DNA from: Lacihabitans soyangensis
Lineage (GTDB): Bacteria; Bacteroidota; Bacteroidia; Cytophagales; Spirosomataceae
Direction: 5' to 3'
NCBI RefSeq assembly: GCF_024343775.1
Contig: NZ_RJUF01000001.1
Coordinates: 183,231 to 247,230 of the forward strand
DNA: 64,000 nucleotides
A program made the position numbers and the translations under genes. The notes beneath the pieces were generated by a model. That model saw nothing but the letters and a program-made list of their open reading frames with translations, did no database searches and had not been told where the DNA came from. Shown here in pieces: positions 8,562-17,571 of the stretch (position 1 is its first letter; every line of letters starts with the position of its first letter).

Positions 8562-8779
8562 TGGTAAATATTAGTTTAGAATCAGAAATAACTTGTCCTA
8601 ATTGTGGACACAAAAAATTAGAAATAATGCCAACTGATGCTTGCCAATATTTTTATGATTGTGAAAAATGTAAGCAAGTTTTAAAGCCACTTAATGGAGA
8701 TTGTTGTGTTTTTTGTAGCTATGGAACTGTACCATGTCCGCCAATTCAACAAGACGCTAAATCGTGCTGTGGGGTGTAA
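8561..8779 (+). CDS. GDCCVxC-type Cys-rich heavy-metal resistance protein
   Basis: A 72-residue protein rich in cysteine: CPNC (12-15), C34-C37, GDCCVFC (46-52), C59 and a terminal CC (69-70). It matches the small GDCC-motif proteins that usually sit next to merTP. The start codon overlaps the stop of merTP by one base. It is probably a cytoplasmic metal chaperone or buffer; the exact role of the family is not established. Confidence 0.8.
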   Translation: MVNISLESEITCPNCGHKKLEIMPTDACQYFYDCEKCKQVLKPLNGDCCVFCSYGTVPCPPIQQDAKSCCGV

Positions 8780-8782
8780 AAA

Positions 8783-8824
8783 ATAGAATTTGATTCTCAA
8801 AAGTTAAATAGAATCCAATTCTAT
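8783..8824. terminator. Hairpin after the GDCC gene
   Basis: ATAGAATT-t-GATTCT pairs with AGAATC-c-AATTCTAT (14 paired bases, one mismatch). It lacks a strong T run and may only attenuate transcription or protect the 3' end. Confidence 0.45.
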
Positions 8825-8886
8825 ATATCAAAATATATTTCCTTTTTGACTCCCTGTTGCACTTGTTTTTTGCATACTTTTGCTGT

Positions 8887-9216
8887 ATGAAAATCCTTTC
8901 ATTCATATTATCCATGTACGTACTTATACTTTCGTGTCTGCCTTGCGGAGATGTGGAAGACTGTAAAGTAGTGGATAATGACAAAATAGCTTTTTCAGAA
9001 ACCAATCATACTAACCACCAAGAAGATACTGAAACTTGTTCACCTTTCTGTATTTGTGCTTGTTGTGGTACAAATATTGTCTTAAATTTTTCATTTTCCC
9101 CTCTCATTTCAGAGATAGCACAATGTTTTTTATCTGAAAAAGGGAAAATCAATTTCTACAATACTTCTTTTATTTCTGATTTCTACGGAAACATCTGGCA
9201 ACCGCCCAAAATCTAA
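8887..9216 (+). CDS. Small exported Cys-rich protein (DUF6660-like)
   Basis: The ATG at 8887 gives MKILSFILSMYVLILSCLPC, an export signal, so it is preferred over an earlier in-frame codon. The mature part has a His-rich stretch (TNHTNHQED) and the cluster CSPFCICACC, then an uncharged tail ending GNIWQPPKI. The size and pattern fit the DUF6660-like proteins found before RND metal pumps in Bacteroidota. The same ending recurs in the small protein at 17123. A role in periplasmic metal binding is inferred from the His/Cys content and position upstream of czcA. Confidence 0.6.
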   Translation: MKILSFILSMYVLILSCLPCGDVEDCKVVDNDKIAFSETNHTNHQEDTETCSPFCICACCGTNIVLNFSFSPLISEIAQCFLSEKGKINFYNTSFISDFYGNIWQPPKI

Positions 9217-9315
9217 TTCTTGAAAATTATTGCCATTTCTACTTGCTGATATTTTACTCAGCAGGATTCTTTGCTTATGGCTATCTATGAATTTTTTCAA
9301 AATTAGATTTAAAAT

Positions 9316-12300
9316 ATGTTAGATAAAATCATCCATTTTTCTATCCATAATAAATTTATTGTGGGTCTATTTACTTTGGCTTTGGTATTAGTTGGTATTT
9401 ATAATTTAAGCCGACTGCCCATTGATGCCCTGCCCGACATTACCAATAATCAGGTACAAGTTATTACTACCGCTCCTACTTTGGCAACTCAAGAAGTGGA
9501 ACAGTTTATTACTTACCCCATCGAACAAACGATGAAAACGATTCCTAAAATCGTAGAAATGCGTTCTTTAAGTCGTTTCGGATTAAGTGTAATTACCCTT
9601 GTTTTTGAGGAAAACGTAGATATTTATTGGGCAAGACAACAAATGAGCGAAAAGCTAAAAGATGCTGAAAGGCTTATTCCCAAAGGAGCAGGAATCCCCG
9701 AATTAGCCCCCATCACTACTGGACTGGGAGAAATATATCAATATGTAATTTATGCAAAAAAAGGTTATGAAAGTCAATACGATGCTTCAAAACTACGAAG
9801 CATTCAAGATTGGATAGTCAAACCACAATTGCTTGGTACGGCAGGAATTGCCGAAGTTACAACCTTGGGAGGTAGCCTAAAACAATACGAAATTGCAGTG
9901 CAGCCCGACCGACTGAAAAGTATGAATACCACCATCACTGATATTTTTGAGGCTCTCGAAAAAAACAACGAAAATACAGGGGGTGCATACATCGACAAAC
10001 AACCTTATGTTTACTTTATCAGAGCTTTGGGCATGGTAAAAACTATTGCTGACATTGAAAAAATAGTAGTTAAAACCAATAATGGAATACCCATTCTGAT
10101 TCGTGATGTGGCAAAAGTGCAAGAAGGGTCAGCTTTGAGATATGGAGCTGTAACCAAAGACGGTAAGGGCGAAGTAGTTGGAGGAATGGTACTGATGCTC
10201 AAAGGCGAAAACTCATCAGCGGTAGTTAATCGAACAAAGGCGAAGGTTGAACAAATCAGAAAATCATTGCCCGAAGGTGTTTCTCTTGAACCATTCATAG
10301 ACCGTACAAAATTGGTAAATAATGCCATTGGAACGGTAGAAACCAACCTTTTAGAAGGTGCTTTAATTGTCATTTTTGTATTGGTTTTGCTTTTGGGAAA
10401 TTGGCGAGCTGGCTTGGTGGTGGCTTCTGTTATTCCATTGGCATTGCTTTTTGCCGTAATAATGATGAACTTATTTGGTGTAAGTGGCAATTTGATGAGT
10501 TTAGGTGCAATAGATTTCGGTTTGATTGTAGATGGTGCTGTAATCATTGTAGAAGCCGTCATTCACCGATTGCATCTAAACAAAGAAGGAAGGCTCACGG
10601 CTAAACAAATGGATGAAGAAGTTTTACAGGCATCAACAAAAATCAGAAGTAGTGCTGCTTTCGGTGAGATTATTATTTTGATTGTTTATCTACCCATTTT
10701 GGCATTGGTTGGCACAGAAGGCAAGATGTTTAAACCAATGGCTCAAACCGTTTCGTTTGCTATTTTGGGGGCATTCATTTTGTCTCTCACGTATGTTCCG
10801 ATGGCTTCTGCTTTGTTTTTAAGCAAAAATATTAGTCATAAAAAGAATGTTTCAGATAAAATAATTGATTTTATATATCGCTTCTACCAACCTATTTTGG
10901 ACAAAGCCTTGCAATTAAAAACCATCATATTAAGTGCTTCTATTGTTTTATTTATTATAGCCTTGTTTGTTTTCAGCAGAATGGGTGGCGAATTTATTCC
11001 CACTTTGGAAGAAGGAGATTACGCTATCAATTTCAGAAACGCAAATGGAAGTTCTTTAAGTAAAACCATCGAAACTTCTACAAAATTAGAGAAAATACTC
11101 AAAGCTAAGTTTCCCGAAGTAGTGGAAGTGGTTTCAAAAATTGGTTCTGCAGAGATTCCAACTGACCCCATGCCCATTGAAACGGCGGATATGATTGTAA
11201 TTCTAAAACCGAAGAAAGAGTGGAAAAGCAGCAAAGATTTCTATGAATTGGCGAATATGATGAAAGAAGAAATGGAACAAATACCAGGGGTAGGTTTTGA
11301 GGTTTCTCAGCCGATTCAGATGCGTTTTAATGAATTAATGACGGGCGTTAGAAGCGATATTGCCATTAAGATTTTTGGAGAAGATTTAGAAAAATTGGCA
11401 GCAACAGCCAATAGCACGATTGGATTGATTGGAAATATCGAAGGAGTTGCCGACATCAAAGCCGAACAAGTAACAGGCATGCCACAAATTACAGTACGTT
11501 ATAACCCCGACAAATTGGCATTATATGGCTTGAATGTAGGTGATTTGAATAAAGTTGTACGTACTGGTTTTGCAGGGCAAGCCACAGGCACAGTTTATGA
11601 AGGTGAAAAACGTTATGATTTGGTAGTGAGGCTCGACAAAGATTTTCGTCAGGATATTTCTAATGTGAAAAATATATTTGTAAGCCTACCCAATGGCAAC
11701 CAAATTCCTTTGGAGCAAGTAGCCGACGTAAATTTTGAACAAGGGCCTGCACAAATAAGTCGTGAAGATGGCAGGCGTAGAATTGTGATAGGTCTGAATG
11801 TGCGTGGACGTGATGTGAAAAGCGTAGTAAACGACATACAAGCAAAATTGGATGCCAAACTCAAACTCCCCGAAGGCTACTATGTAACCTACGGTGGTCA
11901 ATTTGAAAACTTGGTAGAAGCCAACAAACGCCTTGCAGTAGCTGTACCCGTAGCTTTGCTCTTGATTTTTGTATTGCTCTATTTCACTTTTAATTCCATA
12001 AAACAGTCTATATTGATTTTTACTGCCATTCCACTTTCTGCCATTGGAGGTGTTTTTGCCCTTTGGTTACGTGGAATGCCATTCAGTATTTCGGCAGGCA
12101 TTGGTTTTATTGCTTTGTTTGGCGTGGCAGTTTTGAACGGAATTGTATTGATTGGATATTTCAATCAACTTAAAACCGAAGGTTATGATAATGTTTTAGA
12201 GAGAATCAAGGAAGGAACAAAAGTACGTTTACGACCTGTGGTAATGACTGCTGCCGTAGCCTCATTAGGTTTTTTACCTATGGCTTTGAGTAGCGGTGCT

Positions 12301-13656
12301 GGTGCAGAAGTACAAAAACCTTTGGCTACTGTTGTGATTGGTGGTTTAATTACGGCAACATTGCTCACCTTAATTGTATTACCAATTTTGTATTTGCTAT
12401 TTGAAAAAGGGATAAAAAAGCCCAAAGTTCCCAAAATTGCGTCTATCATAATTTTGGGGTTCTTGTTTTCGGGTGGCTTTGCTCATGCTCAAACACCACT
12501 TAGTTTACAGCAAGCCATAGATTTAGGAACAAAAAATAATAGTTTAGTACAAGCCAATGAATTGGCAGTCAAGGTGCAAAATCAGCTAAAACCAACGGCA
12601 AAGGAGCTTCCCAAAACCAATGTAAGTGCCATGTTGGGGCAGTACAATACCCGAAGTTTTGACCAAAATTATAGCATTTCGCAAGGATTTAGCCCTTTTC
12701 AGTTTCAAGCAAAAAAAATACTTATCAATGAAAACATCAAAAGTAGTGAGCTGAAATTGATAATAACTAAACACGACATTGCTTTTCAGATTCGCCATTC
12801 TTGGAATACCATTTTGTATTTGATGGCAATTAATCAATTATTGGCTAAGCAAGATGATTATTTGCAACAATTTGTAAAAGCAGCAAATCTAAGACTCAAA
12901 ACTGGTGAAAGTACATTGTTAGAAAAAACAACTGCCGAAACCAAGCAACAAGGGTTAGTTCAAGTCAGAAAGCAGAATGAAAGTTTGATTTTAAGTGAAA
13001 AAATTAGACTAAAAAACATTTTGAATATTAAAGACGACTTTACAATTGTCGAAACCGACTTTTTTCCGTCAAAGGCGATTATATCAGATACTAATTTTAT
13101 CAATCAAAACCCTGTTTTAGCATTGGCAATACAACAAATTACGATAGCTTCGGCAAACAAAAATGTTGAAAAAGCTCTCGCAAAACCTGAGTTTTCGGCT
13201 GGATATTTTTTACAATCGCTCACAGGCATTCAAGAGATTGCTGATAAAACTGTTTTCTTCAACGGTGTTCCTCGTTTTCAAGGTGTGAGTTTGGGTATGA
13301 GTATTCCAATTTTCACTAAAGCCACTAAAGCTCGCATTCAAGCATCAGAAACCGAAATTCAAGTCCAACGAAAAAGTTCAGAATATCTCAAAAATCAACT
13401 GAATAGCCAACTTTTGCAGCAAATTCAAGAGCAAAAAAACAATCAATCTTTGATGGATTATTATGTACAATCTGCTTTGCCTAATGCTGAAATAATCACA
13501 AAAAATGCTACAAAAGCCTATCAAAGTGGAGAAGTAGGTTATGTAGAATATCTACAAAGTTTAGAAACTGTGTTAAACATTCAGCAAAACTATTTGCACG
13601 CAATCAATGCTTTCAACCAAAATACAATCAATATTCAATATTTGTTAAACAATTAA
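9316..13656 (+). CDS. czcA: CzcA heavy-metal RND pump fused to CzcC/TolC-like outer-membrane factor
   Basis: 1446 residues. Residues 1-about 1035 form a complete HME-RND antiporter. Helix 4 has the proton-relay triad of divalent-metal pumps, DFGLIVDGAVIIVE (D400, D406, E413), which favours Zn/Cd/Co over Cu/Ag. After PILYLLFEKGIKK a signal-like hydrophobic segment (IIILGFLFSGGFAHAQ) leads into about 390 residues of outer-membrane efflux protein with the usual long helices, repeated twice. The pump domain must sit in the inner membrane and the OMF part in the outer membrane, so the segment ending AHAQ is probably cleaved; this is inference. The fusion is common in Bacteroidota. The adaptor czcB follows after 10 nt. 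Export is from the periplasm or cytoplasm to the outside, driven by protons. Confidence 0.92.
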   Translation: MLDKIIHFSIHNKFIVGLFTLALVLVGIYNLSRLPIDALPDITNNQVQVITTAPTLATQEVEQFITYPIEQTMKTIPKIVEMRSLSRFGLSVITLVFEENVDIYWARQQMSEKLKDAERLIPKGAGIPELAPITTGLGEIYQYVIYAKKGYESQYDASKLRSIQDWIVKPQLLGTAGIAEVTTLGGSLKQYEIAVQPDRLKSMNTTITDIFEALEKNNENTGGAYIDKQPYVYFIRALGMVKTIADIEKIVVKTNNGIPILIRDVAKVQEGSALRYGAVTKDGKGEVVGGMVLMLKGENSSAVVNRTKAKVEQIRKSLPEGVSLEPFIDRTKLVNNAIGTVETNLLEGALIVIFVLVLLLGNWRAGLVVASVIPLALLFAVIMMNLFGVSGNLMSLGAIDFGLIVDGAVIIVEAVIHRLHLNKEGRLTAKQMDEEVLQASTKIRSSAAFGEIIILIVYLPILALVGTEGKMFKPMAQTVSFAILGAFILSLTYVPMASALFLSKNISHKKNVSDKIIDFIYRFYQPILDKALQLKTIILSASIVLFIIALFVFSRMGGEFIPTLEEGDYAINFRNANGSSLSKTIETSTKLEKILKAKFPEVVEVVSKIGSAEIPTDPMPIETADMIVILKPKKEWKSSKDFYELANMMKEEMEQIPGVGFEVSQPIQMRFNELMTGVRSDIAIKIFGEDLEKLAATANSTIGLIGNIEGVADIKAEQVTGMPQITVRYNPDKLALYGLNVGDLNKVVRTGFAGQATGTVYEGEKRYDLVVRLDKDFRQDISNVKNIFVSLPNGNQIPLEQVADVNFEQGPAQISREDGRRRIVIGLNVRGRDVKSVVNDIQAKLDAKLKLPEGYYVTYGGQFENLVEANKRLAVAVPVALLLIFVLLYFTFNSIKQSILIFTAIPLSAIGGVFALWLRGMPFSISAGIGFIALFGVAVLNGIVLIGYFNQLKTEGYDNVLERIKEGTKVRLRPVVMTAAVASLGFLPMALSSGAGAEVQKPLATVVIGGLITATLLTLIVLPILYLLFEKGIKKPKVPKIASIIILGFLFSGGFAHAQTPLSLQQAIDLGTKNNSLVQANELAVKVQNQLKPTAKELPKTNVSAMLGQYNTRSFDQNYSISQGFSPFQFQAKKILINENIKSSELKLIITKHDIAFQIRHSWNTILYLMAINQLLAKQDDYLQQFVKAANLRLKTGESTLLEKTTAETKQQGLVQVRKQNESLILSEKIRLKNILNIKDDFTIVETDFFPSKAIISDTNFINQNPVLALAIQQITIASANKNVEKALAKPEFSAGYFLQSLTGIQEIADKTVFFNGVPRFQGVSLGMSIPIFTKATKARIQASETEIQVQRKSSEYLKNQLNSQLLQQIQEQKNNQSLMDYYVQSALPNAEIITKNATKAYQSGEVGYVEYLQSLETVLNIQQNYLHAINAFNQNTINIQYLLNN

Positions 13657-13666
13657 TTTTAAGCAA

Positions 13667-14896
13667 ATGAAAATCAATCATCAATATAAATTTTTATTAG
13701 TTATATTCAGTTTGTTTCTTTTCGTTTCTTGCAATAAAAAAGCCGCAGAAACAGTAACAGAAGAAGAACACCACGACGAAACTGGTGTAGTCGAATTGAC
13801 ACCCATGCAAGTAAAATCAGCTCAAATAGTTTTCGGAATTTTTGAAAAGAAAAACCTAAGTGAAGTTATCACAGCCAATGGATACACCAAACTTCCCCCT
13901 CAAAATCAAGCTGATGTTTCGGTTTTTTTGGGTGGAATTATCAAAACAATTGCTGTTATTGAGGGGCAATTTGTAAAAAAAGGGCAGACATTGGCAACAT
14001 TTCAGAGCATGGAATTCAACAATATTCGTTTAGCAAAAGCCAAATTGACCGAAGAATTGCAGCAAGCCAAAGTAAGCAAAGATTTTTTAGAGTTGGAATT
14101 TGCTCGTCAGAAAGAATTGAGCGATGAAAATGTAACGGCAAAAAAAACCTTTCAAAAAATCAATACTGAGCTTGAAACAATCAAGAATAAAATCAAAAAT
14201 ACTGAAAATCAAATAATTATTTTAGACCAAAACCTTTCGCTGGGTGGTAATGACAATGCTTCAATACTTTCTATTGTAGCTCCTATTTCGGGCTATATAA
14301 CAGAAGTGAAAGTGAAAATTGGGAGTAGTATTTCAGCTAATAATACATTATTCTCCATTGTAGATAATTCTAAAATGCACGTTGATTTGTTGGTTTATGA
14401 AAAAGACCTATTCCGTATAAAAGTAGGGCAAAGTGTTCGGTTTGTTTTGACTAATCAAGGAAACCAAGAAATTATCGGACGGATTTTTAGTGTTGGAAAG
14501 GCTTTTCAAAATGAATCAAAATCAGTGGCAGTTCATGCCGACATCAATAATTCTACGATTGGACTGATTCCAGGAATGTATGTCAATGCCTTAATTGATA
14601 TTGGTAAAAATGATGTAGAAACTTTGCCAATAGATGCTATTGCCAAAGCTGAAGGTAAGGAGTTTATTTTTATTCAAGAAGAACATGATGAAGAGCCAAA
14701 GAGCAAAGGACAAGAGGTTGATACGGGTGTTCATTTCAAGCGAATTGAAGTGAAAACAGGAACAACTCAATTGGGGTTTGTGCAAGTAACGCCTTTGCAA
14801 GAAATACCTGCTGGAGCAAAAATAGTGGCAAAAGGTGCTTACTATTTGCAATCTACTATGTCGAATTCGGAAGGCGGTGATGAGCATAATCACTAA
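13667..14896 (+). CDS. czcB: CzcB-type periplasmic adaptor (membrane fusion protein)
   Basis: 409 residues. The N-terminus has a lipoprotein signal (FSLFLFVSC, lipobox Cys at about 23) and a His/Glu-rich segment (EEHHDE). The order is that of RND adaptors: barrel-sandwich half ending EGQFVKKGQTLATFQ, a helical hairpin (about 125-190), the second lipoyl half (VAPISGYITEVKVKIG), then beta-barrel and membrane-proximal domains. The acidic and His-rich stretches near residue 340 (QEEHDEEPK) and at the very end (EGGDEHNH) may bind metal. It links the pump and channel encoded by the preceding fusion gene, with which it forms an operon. Confidence 0.9.
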   Translation: MKINHQYKFLLVIFSLFLFVSCNKKAAETVTEEEHHDETGVVELTPMQVKSAQIVFGIFEKKNLSEVITANGYTKLPPQNQADVSVFLGGIIKTIAVIEGQFVKKGQTLATFQSMEFNNIRLAKAKLTEELQQAKVSKDFLELEFARQKELSDENVTAKKTFQKINTELETIKNKIKNTENQIIILDQNLSLGGNDNASILSIVAPISGYITEVKVKIGSSISANNTLFSIVDNSKMHVDLLVYEKDLFRIKVGQSVRFVLTNQGNQEIIGRIFSVGKAFQNESKSVAVHADINNSTIGLIPGMYVNALIDIGKNDVETLPIDAIAKAEGKEFIFIQEEHDEEPKSKGQEVDTGVHFKRIEVKTGTTQLGFVQVTPLQEIPAGAKIVAKGAYYLQSTMSNSEGGDEHNH

Positions 14897-14926
14897 TTTG
14901 TTTTTTTAATTTTAAAATTCAGAACA

Positions 14927-16975
14927 ATGGAACATAAACACATTTATGACAAGGACGGCAAACAACTTTGTTGTACGCAAGAAGAAAAAATCAATATGGT
15001 AGCCAATAAACAATTAAAGAAAGAACACAAAGAGGTAGGTTGTTGTGCAATTGATGAACCAAAACACGATGAGCATACCGATGATGATGGACACGGCCAT
15101 TCGGGAGGAAATGAAAGCACTTTCAAAATGTTTTTGCCAGCCATCATTAGCTTGGCTTTATTACTCATTGCCATTGCATTAGATAATTATTTCCCTCAAT
15201 CGTGGTTTACAGGTTGGGTTCGGATTATTTGGTATGGTGTTGCTTACTTACCTGTTGGTTTTCCCGTGCTAAAAGAAGCAATAGAAAGCATTGGTAAAGG
15301 AGAAATCTTTTCTGAATTTTTGTTAATGAGCATTGCCACCATCGGAGCATTTGCCATTGGCGAATATCCCGAAGGTGTAGCAGTGATGTTATTTTATTCG
15401 GTAGGGGAGGTTTTTCAAGGATTGGCCGTAAAAAGAGCCAAGGCCAATATTAAAAGTTTGCTTGATCAAAGACCTGATGAGGTTACGATTTTGCAAAACA
15501 ATGTAGCCACCACCATCAAAGCAGGCTTAGCAAAAATTGGAGATATCATTCAACTAAAGCCAGGTGAAAAATTAGGATTAGACGGTGAATTACTGTCAGA
15601 GACGGCATCCTTCAATACCGCAGCACTTACAGGCGAGAGCAAGCCTGACACCAAAGCCAAAGGCGAAACGGTGTTGGCTGGAATGATAAATCTCAATACT
15701 GTTTCTCAAGTAAAAGTTACGACTGACTATAAAGATAGCAAATTGAGCAAAATCTTGGAAATGGTGCAAAACGCCACAGCTCAAAAAGCACCAACAGAGC
15801 TTTTTATTAGGAAATTTGCAAAAATCTATACACCGATTGTGGTGTTGTTGGCTGTCTTAATTACAGTTTTGCCGTACTTTTTCGTAGAAAATTATCAGTT
15901 TAGCCAATGGCTTTACCGAGCTTTGGTTTTCTTAGTTATTTCATGCCCTTGTGCTTTGGTTATTTCAATTCCTTTGGGCTATTTTGGTGGAATTGGTGCA
16001 GCCAGCAAGAATGGTATTTTGTTCAAAGGAAGTAACTTTTTAGACATTATCGCCAATATTCAAAACGTGGTGATGGACAAAACAGGTACAATGACTGAAG
16101 GGGTGTTTAAAGTACAAGAAGTTATCATAAAGCAAGATTTTAATAAAGATGAAATCTTAAAAATGGTCAATGCCTTGGAAAGTCAAAGTACACATCCAGT
16201 GGCTACTGCCATTCATAATTTTGTTGGAGAGATTGACTTGACCATCGAACTGAAAAATGTAGAAGAAATTTCAGGACATGGACTTAAAGCAGAAGTCAAT
16301 GGCAAAGAATTATTAGTAGGCAATTTCAAATTTATGGATAAATTTTCAATCGCTTATGATATTGACCCAACAACCATTGTTTATACCCTTATTGCCATTG
16401 CTTATGATAAAAAGTTTGTGGGCTACCTCACTATTGCCGATAGTATCAAAGAAGATGCCCAAGAAACAGTAAATAAGCTGAAAGCATTAGGAGTAAATAC
16501 CACCATGCTCAGTGGCGACAAAAGTAATGTTGTGAAATTTGTTGCGGATAAATTGGGAATAATAAATTCGTTTGGAGATTTGTTGCCTGAAGACAAAGTG
16601 AACAAAGTAAAAGAACTCAAAGCCTTAAACCAAACGGTAGCTTTTGTGGGTGATGGTGTAAACGATGCTCCAGTGGTGGCTCTCAGTGATGTGGGCATTG
16701 CTATGGGTGGCTTAGGCAGCGATGCCACCATTGAAACGGCAGACGTAGTAATACAAGACGATATGCCTTCAAAAATACCTATGGCTATAAATATAGGAAA
16801 ACAGACCAAGAAAATTGTTTGGCAAAACATAGTATTGGCTTTTGGTGTCAAAGCTATCGTATTGGCACTTGGGGCAGGCGGTTTAGCCACGATGTGGGAG
16901 GCCGTTTTTGCAGATGTGGGAGTTGCACTTTTAGCAATTTTGAATGCTATTAGGATTCAGAATATGAAGTTTTAG
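14927..16975 (+). CDS. P1B-type ATPase exporting Zn/Cd/Pb (ZntA/CadA-like)
   Basis: 682 residues. Instead of a classic HMA domain the N-terminus has CC at 15-16, GCC near 38-40 and a His/Asp-rich stretch (HDEHTDDDGHGH), a common alternative metal-binding tail. The membrane part has the signature SCPCALVIS with C340-P341-C342. The phosphorylation site is DKTGT with D384, the nucleotide domain has STHPVA, and the hinge GDGVNDAP is intact. The pattern CPCALVISIPL and the C-terminal helix fit the Zn/Cd/Pb class rather than copper. It is last in the czc operon and followed by a terminator, so it probably supplies the cytoplasm-to-periplasm step that feeds the CzcCBA pump. Confidence 0.9.
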   Translation: MEHKHIYDKDGKQLCCTQEEKINMVANKQLKKEHKEVGCCAIDEPKHDEHTDDDGHGHSGGNESTFKMFLPAIISLALLLIAIALDNYFPQSWFTGWVRIIWYGVAYLPVGFPVLKEAIESIGKGEIFSEFLLMSIATIGAFAIGEYPEGVAVMLFYSVGEVFQGLAVKRAKANIKSLLDQRPDEVTILQNNVATTIKAGLAKIGDIIQLKPGEKLGLDGELLSETASFNTAALTGESKPDTKAKGETVLAGMINLNTVSQVKVTTDYKDSKLSKILEMVQNATAQKAPTELFIRKFAKIYTPIVVLLAVLITVLPYFFVENYQFSQWLYRALVFLVISCPCALVISIPLGYFGGIGAASKNGILFKGSNFLDIIANIQNVVMDKTGTMTEGVFKVQEVIIKQDFNKDEILKMVNALESQSTHPVATAIHNFVGEIDLTIELKNVEEISGHGLKAEVNGKELLVGNFKFMDKFSIAYDIDPTTIVYTLIAIAYDKKFVGYLTIADSIKEDAQETVNKLKALGVNTTMLSGDKSNVVKFVADKLGIINSFGDLLPEDKVNKVKELKALNQTVAFVGDGVNDAPVVALSDVGIAMGGLGSDATIETADVVIQDDMPSKIPMAINIGKQTKKIVWQNIVLAFGVKAIVLALGAGGLATMWEAVFADVGVALLAILNAIRIQNMKF

Positions 16976-16997
16976 CAATTGAATTTGCCGATTTTTC

Positions 16998-17044
16998 AAA
17001 TCGACCTAGTTCACGCTTTGGCATTAATCTAGGTCGATTTTTCT
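16998..17044 (+). terminator. Terminator closing the czc/ATPase operon
   Basis: AAATCGACCTAG pairs with CTAGGTCGATTT around a loop of about 19 nt, followed by TTTCTTT. It begins 23 nt after the ATPase stop. Confidence 0.8.
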
Positions 17045-17122
17045 TTAGTTTTAGACAATTTTTCCATTAAATAAATATTTTCATAGAAAACTTTTTTATT
17101 TTTGCTCGTTGTTTTTATTCAA

Positions 17123-17494
17123 ATGACTAATTTTTTCAAAATACTGTTCGCACTTGTAATCCTATGGACTTCGTTTAGTTCATTAGACGCTGTGGCTTGC
17201 GGTAAAATGAAAGATACTTCTGAAAAAAAGTCTTGTTGTAAATCTGGAAAGAAGGACTGTTGTAAAACAAAAAAAGTAGCTGAAAATCAAAAAAAACATG
17301 ATGATTGTGGTGGAAAGTGTACCCATCCATCTTGCAAATGTGGGGTTTTGTTAACCCTTACAATAATACCATCGACTTTAGATATCCAATACGATTTCCA
17401 ATTTTTGTACAAAGAAATTTCGATTTCTTTCCTTCACGTTTCAGATACAACCGCTGGTTTTTACAGCAATTGGCAACCTCCAAAAATAAGCTGA
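17123..17494 (+). CDS. Small exported Lys/Cys-rich protein of the WQPPK type
   Basis: The ATG at 17123 gives MTNFFKILFALVILWTSFSS, an export signal. The mature protein has paired cysteines in a lysine-rich context (KKSCCKSGKKDCCKTKK) and CGGKC...CKCG, then a hydrophobic tail ending FYSNWQPPKIS. It is unrelated in detail to the protein at 8887 but shares the Cys cluster, overall length and C-terminal WQPPKI, so both probably belong to one family of periplasmic metal-binding proteins. It precedes the copper genes, as the other precedes czcA. Confidence 0.55.
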   Translation: MTNFFKILFALVILWTSFSSLDAVACGKMKDTSEKKSCCKSGKKDCCKTKKVAENQKKHDDCGGKCTHPSCKCGVLLTLTIIPSTLDIQYDFQFLYKEISISFLHVSDTTAGFYSNWQPPKIS

Positions 17495-17571
17495 TTCATT
17501 CTTCTCATGGGATAATTACGTCTTTTTGAGACTGTTAACCCTTTTTTTTTACATTATTTTAATTTTTTCAA

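Noticed and set aside
10011..10562. 183-codon open frame on the minus strand
   Set aside because: Lies wholly inside the czcA fusion gene, has no recognisable motif and has a Ser/Thr/Ile/Pro-rich composition typical of an antisense shadow.
16423..16890. 155-codon open frame on the minus strand
   Set aside because: Antisense shadow of the P-type ATPase hinge and C-terminal region.
7573..16975. A complete mercury-resistance operon
   Set aside because: merTP and a regulator are present but merA, merB and merR-type regulator are not; the downstream genes are RND and ATPase exporters.
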